A program made the translations under genes and the position numbers. Below are positions 7,601 through 14,522 of a DNA stretch of 18,081 nucleotides, piece by piece. Origin of the DNA: a bacterium (GTDB taxonomy: Bacteria > Ratteibacteria > UBA8468 > B48-G9 > JAFGKM01); contig JAOAEP010000068.1 in NCBI GenBank assembly GCA_026416755.1, positions 1-18,081 of the forward strand. Direction: 5' to 3'. The notes beneath the pieces were generated by a model, which saw only the letters and a list, made by a program, of their open reading frames with translations, was not told where the DNA came from and ran no database searches. How positions within the stretch are numbered: position 1 is the first letter of the stretch; each line of letters starts with the position of its first letter.

Positions 7601-7674
7601 GGTGAGTGTAGCTCAGCGGATAGAGCACTGGACTGTGGCTCCAGGAGTCGGGGGTTCAAATCCCCTCACTCACC
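7601..7674 (+). tRNA. tRNA-His (anticodon GTG)
   Basis: A complete cloverleaf can be drawn. The acceptor stem is GTGAGTG (7602-7608) with CACTCAC (7667-7673). The D-stem is GCTC/GAGC. The anticodon stem is CTGGA/TCCAG around the loop CTGTGGC, with anticodon GTG at 7635-7637. There is a five-base variable loop, and a T-stem GGGGG/CCCCT with loop TTCAAAT. G at 7601 (G-1) can pair with the discriminator C at 7674; this extra G-1:C73 pair is the identity mark of tRNA-His and confirms the call. CCA is not encoded (CTT follows), so it must be added after transcription. Confidence 0.96.
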
Positions 7675-7678
7675 CTTG

Positions 7679-7693
7679 CGAGGTCGAACCTCG
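7679..7693 (+). promoter_or_regulatory. Short perfect hairpin just after the tRNA, covering a Shine-Dalgarno-like GAGGT
   Basis: CGAGGT (7679-7684), loop CGA, ACCTCG (7688-7693). It begins 5 bases after the tRNA and ends 3 bases before the ATG at 7697. GAGGT on its 5' arm is the only ribosome-binding-like element ahead of the DUF2703 gene and would be paired in the hairpin. It is not followed by a T-run, so it is a poor terminator. It could protect the 3' end or guide 3' processing of the tRNA. Confidence 0.45.
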
Positions 7694-7696
7694 TTA

Positions 7697-8161
7697 ATGG
7701 AAAATATGAAAGCACTAAAAATTAGGTGGGTACGACTTGTTTCAGATGGGAAAACCTGTACAAGATGTGAATCAACAGAGAAAGAGTTAGAAAAGGCAGT
7801 TTCTATCCTTAAACAATCTCTTACACCTTTAGGAATTGAAGTTATTTTTGAAAAAGAAGCGATTTCTGTTGAGGAATTTAAGGAGAATACTTTGTTATCC
7901 AATCAAATTTGGATTAATGATGTATCCTTAGAAGAGTTGGTAGAAGGAAAAGTTGGGAAAAGCAAATGTTGTGATGTATGTGGTCCTTCTGAATGTAGAA
8001 CTATTGAAATAGATGAAAAAGTTTATGAAGCAATTCCAGCAGAACTAATAATTAAAGGTGGACTTTTTGCTTCTTCTCAATTGATTACAGAAAAAACTGA
8101 CCAATCCTGCTGTAAACCTGAAAACTCCAAAAAATCTTCTAAATGCTGTTGTCCTGAATGA
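7697..8161 (+). CDS. Cys-rich DUF2703-type protein
   Basis: Protein of 154 residues from the ATG at 7697; the ATG at 7706 is equally possible, and a TTG at 7676 would start at the tRNA end, which is unlikely. The N-terminal part has a C-x2-C pair (Cys21 and Cys24, DGKTCTRCESTEKEL) followed by LTPLGIEVIFEKEAISVEEF, a thioredoxin-fold-like arrangement. It then has SNQIWINDVSLEELV and a Cys cluster KCCDVCGPSECR (Cys91, 92, 95, 100). This is the layout of DUF2703 proteins, whose function is not established. The C-terminal tail adds SCCKP and KCCCPE, giving eleven cysteines in all, which suggests binding of a thiophilic metal or metalloid, or redox chemistry. It lies 22 bases after tRNA-His with no terminator in between, so it may be read from the tRNA promoter. 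Confidence 0.8.
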   Translation: MENMKALKIRWVRLVSDGKTCTRCESTEKELEKAVSILKQSLTPLGIEVIFEKEAISVEEFKENTLLSNQIWINDVSLEELVEGKVGKSKCCDVCGPSECRTIEIDEKVYEAIPAELIIKGGLFASSQLITEKTDQSCCKPENSKKSSKCCCPE

Positions 8162-8235
8162 ATTTATGCAACCTCCAGAACCGTTGTCCCTCTTGCATAT
8201 CCCAATCCCACCTACCAGGTGGGAAAGGGAATTAA
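8158..8235 (+). CDS. Possible 25-codon Cys-containing small ORF, unrecognised
   Basis: The ATG at 8158 overlaps the stop of the DUF2703 gene (ATGA) and the frame closes with TAA at 8233-8235. The peptide starts MNLCNLQNRCPSCISQSHLP and ends GGKGN, with three Cys including a C-x2-C. The 4-base coupling and the Cys content suit the gene before it. However, 25 codons can be open by chance, and its 3' half is also the arms of a strong hairpin. Alternatively this is simply the terminator region. Confidence 0.3.
   Translation: MNLCNLQNRCPSCISQSHLPGGKGN
8200..8230 (+). terminator. Strong two-part hairpin after the DUF2703 gene
   Basis: CCCACCT (8207-8213), loop ACC, AGGTGGG (8217-8223). It is extended across an AAT/AAA internal loop by TCCC (8200-8203) with GGGA (8227-8230). 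This is by far the most G+C-rich stem in the window and lies between the DUF2703 gene and the promoter of the next operon, so termination is likely. The T-run expected of an intrinsic terminator is weak (ATTAATATTTG), so a regulatory or repeat hairpin is also possible. Confidence 0.45.
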
Positions 8236-8242
8236 TATTTGA

Positions 8243-8271
8243 TTGACATATTTAGAATTGGGAATTATGAT
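8243..8271 (+). promoter_or_regulatory. Near-consensus sigma70 promoter of the carbohydrate-type cluster
   Basis: TTGACA (8243-8248), a spacer of exactly 17 bases, TATGAT (8266-8271). The next ATG in frame with the transporter is at 8284, 12 bases past the -10 box, so the expected transcript leader is only about 5-7 bases and has no Shine-Dalgarno sequence. This parallels the thrC promoter. Confidence 0.7.
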
Positions 8272-8283
8272 TTTATTTTTGAA

Positions 8284-9594
8284 ATGGAAAATGAAATAAA
8301 GAAAGGTATGAGATGGAGTATAATAGGATGGATTTTTAATTCAATATTCTGTGTTTTGACTGTTTTTGGTTCTATTTTTTTACTTTTTTTATCAGAACTT
8401 GGGATACCCAAATATAAAATTGGAGTTCTACTTTCTTTTTTTCCATTTTTTGGAATTATTGCTCCTTTTTTAAGTAGTTATGTAGAATATTTTGGAAGTA
8501 AGAGGACTTTTCTTATATGTTTTGGAATTCGTAAATTTGTCGTTTTTTCCTTAGTTTTACTTCCTATGATTATTAATAGATTTGGATATAAAGTAGGAGT
8601 GAATTTCGTTTTTCTTGTAATTTCATTGTTTGCGTTCCTTCGTGCATTCGGTGAAACAGGTTATTATGCATGGGCGAAAGAGTTTATTCCCGATAAATTG
8701 AGAGGGAAATATGTTGCAATAAGTAATATGGCAATTAATATCGCGGGTTTATTTGGGATTAGTTTTGGTAGTTATATATTGGGGAAAATGGAAGGGATAG
8801 AAAAATATCTTTTTTTGATTGAAATTGGATTTATTTTTGGGATTTTAAGTATTTATTTAATGAGTTTTGTTCCTTTTGGAGAACCTAAAAAAGAAAAAGT
8901 AGATATTAATTTTAAAAGAATAATTGAACCATTGAAAGACAGAAATTTTTTATATTTTCTTTTTGCAGTTGGTATTTCATTATATGGAACTAATTTGATG
9001 AGTTTTCTACCAATTTTTTTAAAGGAAAAAATTGGGTTTTTTCCGGAAAATGTTGCTTTTCTTGATACTGCTTCAATTTTGGGATGTGTTTTAACAGGTT
9101 TTATATGGGGATATATTGGTGATAAATATGGTGGAAGACCTACTATAATTTTAAGTTTAAGTTCCTATTCTATTGTTCCATTTTTATGGTTTATTTTACC
9201 AAAGGATGTTATTTCTTTTAAGTTGGCTTTCTTCCTCTATTTTCTTTCAGGAGCAACAATTCTTGGAAGGTCTATTGGCGATTCAAGATTTTTATATTCC
9301 AAAATTCTTTCTAATGTGAATGTTATCTATTATACATCAATATTTTATGCATGGATTGGGATATTTCAAGGATTTTCTCCTATTTTTGCAGGATATCTTA
9401 TTGAAAAATTTGATAACTCTAAAATTATTTTATTAGGCAGAAATTTAAATATTTACAACTTAATTTTTTTATTCAATTTTGTTTTTCAGGTACTATCAAT
9501 TATAATATATAGAAAAGTCAAACCTGATAAAAGAATGAAAACAAGATTTTTGATTTTAAAAATAGGCCGGTATCTTTTTGACTGGCAGAGATGA
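8284..9594 (+). CDS. Major facilitator superfamily transporter
   Basis: Inner-membrane carrier of 436 residues from the ATG at 8284, with about 12 hydrophobic segments. The frame is open back to a TTG at 8239, but that lies before the promoter and I reject it. The N-half has YVEYFGSKRTFLICFGI in the loop after helix 2, a weak version of the MFS motif A. AWAKEFIPDKLRGKYVAISNM follows helix 4. The C-half has a clear motif A, WGYIGDKYGGRPTIIL. There is a charged central loop (about FGEPKKEKVDINFKR). This resembles sugar/oligosaccharide- or unknown-solute MFS carriers; the substrate is not readable. Its stop overlaps the next start by 4 bases (ATGA), so it heads the operon and probably imports what the following enzymes use. 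Confidence 0.85.
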   Translation: MENEIKKGMRWSIIGWIFNSIFCVLTVFGSIFLLFLSELGIPKYKIGVLLSFFPFFGIIAPFLSSYVEYFGSKRTFLICFGIRKFVVFSLVLLPMIINRFGYKVGVNFVFLVISLFAFLRAFGETGYYAWAKEFIPDKLRGKYVAISNMAINIAGLFGISFGSYILGKMEGIEKYLFLIEIGFIFGILSIYLMSFVPFGEPKKEKVDINFKRIIEPLKDRNFLYFLFAVGISLYGTNLMSFLPIFLKEKIGFFPENVAFLDTASILGCVLTGFIWGYIGDKYGGRPTIILSLSSYSIVPFLWFILPKDVISFKLAFFLYFLSGATILGRSIGDSRFLYSKILSNVNVIYYTSIFYAWIGIFQGFSPIFAGYLIEKFDNSKIILLGRNLNIYNLIFLFNFVFQVLSIIIYRKVKPDKRMKTRFLILKIGRYLFDWQR

Positions 9595-10430
9595 GAAAGA
9601 AAATAGTTTTTATATTTTTAATTTTTATTTTTTCTTCTTTTGGTCAGGAATTTTCTCACATCAAGAATTTTGGAATTGAATATAATTTTTATGAACTAGA
9701 TACACCAAGACCGATAAAAATTCATGTTTTAAAAGTAGATTTAAGTAAAAATTTTGTTGAAATAAAAGTTATTCCTTCTGGTGATCCTGATGGAAATGGT
9801 CCAGCAGAGGCAGAATTGACAAACCCTTTAAAATTAATAAAAAAAGAAAAAGAAGTGATTGCTTTTATAAATACAAATCCATGGGATAGTTTTCCGGATA
9901 GTAAAGGAAATATAAATAGGAAATGGTATGAGGGTCAGTATGTTGATATTAAAGGACTTGTTGTTTCTGATGGGAAATTTTATAGTGAACCTGAGACAAC
10001 ATATATTTCTGTTTTTATTAATAAAGAAGGGAAATTAGAGATAAAGAAATCTCTTAACAAAGATGAGGTTATGGAAGGGGTTGCTGGTTTTAATCAGATT
10101 GTTAAAGACGGGCAGATTATAATAGAGCAATCTGAAAAATTGAACCCTTTAACCGGTATCGGTGTTGATAAGAGTGGTTATATTGTTTATTTTGTTGTGG
10201 TTGATGGAAGACAGAAAGGTTATAGTGAAGGCATGAGTTTATTTGAACTGGCAGATTTCATGCTTAAACTTGGTTGTTGGAATGTTGCACAGATGGATGG
10301 AGGAGGAAGTTCAATAATGGGCTTGATAGATAATAAGAGGAAAATAAGGATAGTTAATAAACCTTCAGATGGTAGAATCAGACCTTTACCTGTAATTATG
10401 ATTGTTAAAAGAAAAGGTTCAAAACGATGA
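9591..10430 (+). CDS. Secreted phosphodiester glycosidase (NAGPA-domain protein)
   Basis: Protein of 279 residues with an N-terminal signal peptide (MRKKIVFIFLIFIFSSFGQ), so periplasmic or exported. The NAGPA fold is named after the enzyme that uncovers mannose 6-phosphate by hydrolysing a GlcNAc-phosphodiester; bacterial members are widespread and some act on glycan phosphodiesters or related bonds. Conserved features here are FINTNPWDS (about 92-100), VVVDGRQKGYSEGMSLFELA (about 202-221), LGCWNVAQMDGGGSS (about 227-241, the DGGGSS signature) and the C-terminal RPLPVIMIVKRK. TGIGVDKSGYIVYFVVVDGR is the central strand pair. All key motifs are present. It overlaps the transporter by 4 bases and is followed 21 bases later by the aminotransferase gene. 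Confidence 0.88.
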   Translation: MRKKIVFIFLIFIFSSFGQEFSHIKNFGIEYNFYELDTPRPIKIHVLKVDLSKNFVEIKVIPSGDPDGNGPAEAELTNPLKLIKKEKEVIAFINTNPWDSFPDSKGNINRKWYEGQYVDIKGLVVSDGKFYSEPETTYISVFINKEGKLEIKKSLNKDEVMEGVAGFNQIVKDGQIIIEQSEKLNPLTGIGVDKSGYIVYFVVVDGRQKGYSEGMSLFELADFMLKLGCWNVAQMDGGGSSIMGLIDNKRKIRIVNKPSDGRIRPLPVIMIVKRKGSKR

Positions 10431-10439
10431 TATAAACAA

Positions 10440-10448
10440 GGGGGGAGG
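10440..10448 (+). promoter_or_regulatory. Strong ribosome binding site of the aminotransferase gene
   Basis: GGGGGGAGG ends 3 bases before the ATG at 10452. Such long purine-rich sites also precede the genes at 6040, 13256 and 17394, in contrast to the thrC and transporter genes, which have none. Confidence 0.7.
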
Positions 10449-10451
10449 AAA

Positions 10452-11708
10452 ATGAAAATAGAAAATGAAGAATTGAAAGAAATAATTGATTTGTGGGATT
10501 TAAAAAAAGAAGTAAAAAGAAAAATATATAAATTGCTGGATAAAAATCCTTCTTTATCGCCAACTTTCCTTTTTAGATATTATGTTCCAGAAGGTAAAAA
10601 AAATAAGGTTTCTGAACTTGAAAAAAATTTTTCAAAAAAGTTTAATGTTAAATATGCTCTTGCTGTAAATTCAGGGACAAGTGCTTTAATAAGTGCTTTG
10701 ATCGCTTGTGGTATCGGACCTGGGGATGAAGTTATAATTCCTGGATATACTTTTTTTGCAAGTTGTTCAGCGGTTCTTGTGGCGAAAGCAATTCCTGTTA
10801 TTGCTGAAATAGATGAGTCATTGACGATTGACCCGATAGACATAGAGAAAAAAATTACAAAATATACAAAATGTATAATGCCTGTTCATATGAGAGGACT
10901 TCCTTCAAATATGGATAAAATTATGGAAATAGCAAAGAAATATAATTTAAAACTGATAGAAGATTGTGCTCAAGCAGATGGTGGAAGTTATAAAGGAAAA
11001 CGACTTGGAACTTTTGGAGATGCTGGATGTTTTAGTTTTGATTATTTTAAGATTATAAATACAGGTGAAGGAGGGATGTTTGTAACAAATGATGAAAAAG
11101 TTTATATAAGGGCTCAATCATGGCATGATACTGCTGCTTGTTGGAGACCTGATAGATATGCAAGAGAAAGAATGCCTGGGGAACTTTTTTATGGAGAAAA
11201 TTACAGGATGAACCAGATTTCTGCTGCCATTGCTCTTTCTCAATTGGAAAAACTTGATAGATACTTGAATAAATTAAGAAAAAACAAGAAAAGACTTATT
11301 GAATATATAGGAGAAGTTAAAGAAGTTAAGTATGCACCTGTAAATGACCAAGAGGGAGATTGTGCAACAAGTTTAGTGTTTTTAACAGAAAAAGGAGAAC
11401 AGGCAAAAAAATTTATTGAACAGTTGAAAAAAGAAAAAGTACCTGCTGGTGGTATATATGATAAGGACATAAGAGATTGGCATATTTACAAATACTGGGA
11501 ACATATAATTGAGAAGAAAACGCCAACTAAAGAAGGATGTCCTTTTACATGCACTTATTATAAAGGGAAAATTCCTGATTATTCAGAAGATATGTGCCCT
11601 AAAACTCTTGATATTTTAAGTAGAACGGTAATTGTAAATATTAGTGAAGCATGGGATGAAAAAGATATAAAAGAAATTGCAGAAAAGATTAAAAAATATA
11701 TAAATTAA
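10452..11708 (+). CDS. DegT/DnrJ/EryC1/StrS-family PLP protein (sugar aminotransferase type)
   Basis: Fold-type I PLP protein of 418 residues. VNSGTSALISALIACGIGPGDEV (about 73-94) and IPGYTFFASCSAVLVAKAIPV follow the family pattern. IEDCAQADGGSYKGKRLGTFGDAG carries the Asp (about 171) that pairs with the PLP ring nitrogen. SFDYFKIINTGEGGMFVTND holds the internal-aldimine lysine (K200), so catalysis is possible. NYRMNQISAAIALSQLEKLD is the usual dimer-contact block. The C-terminal third has a Cys-containing segment, GCPFTCTYY followed by MCPKTLDILSRTVI. Usual products are amino sugars made from keto sugars with glutamate. Here it sits with degradative-looking genes (GH127, amidohydrolases, Gfo/Idh), so it may instead remove an amino group or act on a catabolic keto sugar. 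That is inference. Confidence 0.92.
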   Translation: MKIENEELKEIIDLWDLKKEVKRKIYKLLDKNPSLSPTFLFRYYVPEGKKNKVSELEKNFSKKFNVKYALAVNSGTSALISALIACGIGPGDEVIIPGYTFFASCSAVLVAKAIPVIAEIDESLTIDPIDIEKKITKYTKCIMPVHMRGLPSNMDKIMEIAKKYNLKLIEDCAQADGGSYKGKRLGTFGDAGCFSFDYFKIINTGEGGMFVTNDEKVYIRAQSWHDTAACWRPDRYARERMPGELFYGENYRMNQISAAIALSQLEKLDRYLNKLRKNKKRLIEYIGEVKEVKYAPVNDQEGDCATSLVFLTEKGEQAKKFIEQLKKEKVPAGGIYDKDIRDWHIYKYWEHIIEKKTPTKEGCPFTCTYYKGKIPDYSEDMCPKTLDILSRTVIVNISEAWDEKDIKEIAEKIKKYIN

Positions 11709-11709
11709 A

Positions 11710-12474
11710 ATGGAATTTTTTGATTTGAAATCAGGGATTGGGGTTTTTTCAAAGGTAACTTTATACACAGAACCAGAAGAACTTTTAAAGATAATGTATG
11801 ATTACTCCATAAAAAAATCTATTGTGTATCATAGTTTAAGTAGAGAAATATCACCGGTTGAAGGAAATAAAATTCTACTTGAAAAGATAAAAAATTACAA
11901 AAATTTAATTCCTTATTTTGTTTTGCTACCTAAAAATTCAGGTGATATTGATAATTTTGAAAAGTATATTGAGGAAGGAGTTGAAAATGGAGTTAGATGC
12001 TTTTGGATAACATATAATACATTTAAAATACCTCTTTCTCATTATTTTTTTTCAGGAACTTTTGACATTTTAAACACTTTTAAAATTCCTGTTATAATAG
12101 ACCCAACAATTCCATTTTCTGGCTGGCAGACAGATTCAGGTGATTGGTATAGTATAAGATTGCTATTTGATAAATATAATGATTTACCAATTATTTTTAC
12201 AGAATTTAGAACAAGGTTTCATATAAGGATTGTTATTGATTTTTTGAAGAGTTATAAAAATTTTTATTATGATATAGGTAGTTGCTGGAATTATAAAGTT
12301 GTTGAAAAACTTGTAGAGATTAAAAATGGAGAAAATTTGGTAATTGGAACAAATTTACCTTTTTCAGACCCCGGACAATCAATTGGAATGCTTCTTACTT
12401 CGGATATTCCTGTAGAAATAAAGAAAAAAATTGGTTATGAAAATCTTGAAAAAATTATAAATAAAGATGGATAA
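11710..12474 (+). CDS. Degenerate amidohydrolase-family TIM-barrel protein lacking the metal site
   Basis: Protein of 254 residues resembling the amidohydrolase 2 family and, in order of blocks, the protein encoded next. The metal ligands are gone. Where the neighbour has YDIHAHIG, this one has FDLKSGIG (K7 and G9 for the two His). Where the neighbour has PILNHYW it has PVIIDPT. ICGHF corresponds to IFTEFR (E165). WGSDF corresponds to IGTNLPF (N215). The barrel-like spacing and the C-terminal IPVEIKKKIGYENLEKII (a typical amidohydrolase end) are kept, and the frame is long, so it is a maintained protein rather than debris. It starts 1 base after the aminotransferase stop and overlaps the next gene by 8 bases. 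It is probably a structural or regulatory partner of the active paralogue, or has taken another role. The alignment was made by eye. Confidence 0.75.
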   Translation: MEFFDLKSGIGVFSKVTLYTEPEELLKIMYDYSIKKSIVYHSLSREISPVEGNKILLEKIKNYKNLIPYFVLLPKNSGDIDNFEKYIEEGVENGVRCFWITYNTFKIPLSHYFFSGTFDILNTFKIPVIIDPTIPFSGWQTDSGDWYSIRLLFDKYNDLPIIFTEFRTRFHIRIVIDFLKSYKNFYYDIGSCWNYKVVEKLVEIKNGENLVIGTNLPFSDPGQSIGMLLTSDIPVEIKKKIGYENLEKIINKDG

Positions 12475-13237
12475 GTTAAAAGAGAAATTTTTAAGAGGAG
12501 AAAAATTAGAAATTGAACTTTATGATATTCATGCACATATAGGTGGTTATAATAGAGATTATCTTATTTTTGATGGAGAGAGTGAAAAAATTGTAATAGA
12601 AATGGAAAGATTAAATATAAAAAAAGCGATAGTCATGCCTTTAGGTGTTTATGTAACAGAATGGTTTTATCAGAATGAAAAACTTATAAATGTTTGTAAA
12701 AAATACTCTGAAAAGTTTGTTGGGTTCTGTTTGGTTAACTTGAATTCTCCTGAAAGGGTTATTGAAAAAGAGATTGATAGATGTAGAAAAGAAGGAATAA
12801 AGGGAATTAAATTAATTGCTGCTTATCAGAATTGTGAAAATGTAGATAAGAAAACTGAATTTATATGTGAATATGCAAATCATTATAAACTTCCAATTTT
12901 AAATCATTATTGGGGAAGACCAGAATTTCTTGAAAAAATAGTAAATAAATATCCAGATGTTTGGTATATATGTGGTCATTTCAGTTTTATATGGAAGGAT
13001 ATAGTAAATAATTATGATAATATATATCTTTGTACCTGTAACTATCTTGAATTTGGGACAGTTGAAAAAATGGTTAAAGAAATAAGGAATGATAGGATAT
13101 GCTGGGGTTCTGATTTTTCTGATTTACATTTCGGATTCACTTTAGGCCCAATTTTACTCTCTTCTATTAGCGATGATATTAAAAGAAAAATACTTTCAGA
13201 AAATACAAAAAATCTAATAGAGAAATATTGTAAATAA
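12467..13237 (+). CDS. Amidohydrolase-2-family metal-dependent hydrolase
   Basis: Cytoplasmic TIM-barrel hydrolase of 256 residues. The metal-binding HxH is intact in ELYDIHAHIGG (H22, H24). Further ligands are H147 in LPILNHYWG, H171 in WYICGHFSF and D216 in ICWGSDFSD; GIKLIAAYQ carries a Lys in the position before the third His block. This family includes sugar-acid lactonases, decarboxylases and related C-O/C-N hydrolases. A lactonase acting after an oxidising Gfo/Idh enzyme is plausible here but not shown. It overlaps the degenerate paralogue upstream by 8 bases, so the two are almost certainly made together. The oxidoreductase gene follows after 18 bases. Confidence 0.88.
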   Translation: MDKLKEKFLRGEKLEIELYDIHAHIGGYNRDYLIFDGESEKIVIEMERLNIKKAIVMPLGVYVTEWFYQNEKLINVCKKYSEKFVGFCLVNLNSPERVIEKEIDRCRKEGIKGIKLIAAYQNCENVDKKTEFICEYANHYKLPILNHYWGRPEFLEKIVNKYPDVWYICGHFSFIWKDIVNNYDNIYLCTCNYLEFGTVEKMVKEIRNDRICWGSDFSDLHFGFTLGPILLSSISDDIKRKILSENTKNLIEKYCK

Positions 13238-13240
13238 AAA

Positions 13241-13249
13241 GAGGGGGAG
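13241..13249 (+). promoter_or_regulatory. Ribosome binding site of the Gfo/Idh/MocA gene
   Basis: GAGGGGGAG ends 6 bases before the ATG at 13256, ideal spacing. The start of a frameshifted gene thus still carries a strong initiation signal. Confidence 0.7.
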
Positions 13250-13255
13250 AAAATT

Positions 13256-14519
13256 ATGAAAAAATTAAAAGTTGGTGTTTTCGGAATAAAAAGGGGTGTT
13301 GCTTATGCAGACTTATTTAGTGTTAATCCTTATACAGAAGTAGTTGCAATATGTGATTATGATGATTTTTCAACAAAAAAATTTCTAAAAGATAAAAAAG
13401 GGATTACAGTTTACAATAATTATGATAAATTTCTTGAACATGACCTTGATATAGTTGTTTTATGTAATTATTGTACAGAACATGCTCCAGCAGCAATAAA
13501 AGCACTTAATTCAGGTCGTCATGTTTTATCAGAAGTAATTGCCTGTAAAACTTTATCGGAAGGAGTGGAACTTTGTCGTGCAGTTGAGAAATCAAAAAAA
13601 GTATATATGCTTGCAGAAAATTATTGTTTTTTTGCTTATACACAGGAAATGGAAAGATTGTATAAAGAGGGGATTATAGGTGAATATCTTTATGGAGAGT
13701 GCGAATATGTTCATGATTGTAGGGGTTTCTGGCATATTCTAACAAGCGGGAAAGACCATTGGAGAAACTGGCTTCCTTCAACATATTATTGTACTCACTC
13801 ATTAGGACCAATAATAAAGATAACCAATACAAGACCTGTTAAAGTAGTAGGTTTTGTTGTCCCGAATACACTTTCAAGAGAAGTTGGTCGTATTGGAGAT
13901 GATTGGGGTGTTTTTATCTGTATTATGGACAATAATGCTTTAACCCGTGTTATTTCATGGTCAACAGGCCCACATGATTCTATTTGGTATAGAATTCATG
14001 GGACAAAAGGAGTAATGGAAAATAATAGATGGCGAGATACAGATGTTTTAAATTTATATATTGTTGAGTTAAATGAAGAATTAGAAATTAAAGAGGAGAA
14101 AAAAAGTTATACACCTGAATTCCGGAAATATAAAGAAGAAGTAAAAAAAAGTAGGGCATGGGGGAAGTGATTTTTTTGTTGTATGGAGTTTTGTTGATGC
14201 AATAGTAAAAGGAGAGCAGGTACCAATAGATGTATATATGGCTATGGATATGACTTTACCAGGAATTCTTGCATATAGGTCTGCTTATTCGGGTAATATT
14301 TGTCTTGAAGTCCCTGATTTTAGAAAAGAAGAGGTGAGGAAAAAATATGAAAATGACAGATGGTCTCCAGACCCAAAAGATAAAAATATTCCAGGACAGC
14401 CATATCCATCAGTGCTCGGAGAAATTGAAATACCAGAGCAGATATATGAAAAAATAGAAAAAAAGAGGAGAACGTATCTTGAAGAATATGAAAAAAAATT
14501 AAAAAATGAGAAGAGTTAA
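13256..14519 (+). pseudogene. Gfo/Idh/MocA oxidoreductase split by a one-base shift in an A8 tract
   Basis: NAD(P)-dependent sugar oxidoreductase family. The first frame (13256-14170, 304 residues) has the Rossmann start KVGVFGIKRGVAYADLF and EVVAICDYDD. It continues with VVLCNYCTEHAPAAIKALNS and HVLSEVIACKTLSEG, the form in which the usual EKP lysine is absent, and with YMLAENYCF. It ends early at SRAWGK. From about 14145 another frame continues HGGSDFFVVWSFVDAI, then PIDVYMAMDMTLPGI, YSGNICLEVPDFR and IEIPEQIYEKIEKK to 14519, exactly the missing C-terminal part. Removing one A from the A8 run (14143-14150) joins both into 420 residues, a normal length. It may be a recent mutation, an assembly error, or a gene whose frame is restored by polymerase slippage. 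The neighbours are intact and tightly packed, so it may well be functional. Confidence 0.85.
14143..14150 (+). repeat. A8 homopolymer at the frameshift site
   Basis: GT followed by eight A and then GTAGGG. The upstream frame reads GTA AAA AAA AGT, and the frame of the conserved C-terminus reads AAA AAA GTA GGG. The two differ by one A. Confidence 0.8.
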
Positions 14520-14522
14520 AAA

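Noticed and set aside
8239..8283. N-terminal extension of the MFS transporter from TTG at 8239
   Set aside because: It would have to be translated from DNA upstream of and inside the promoter.
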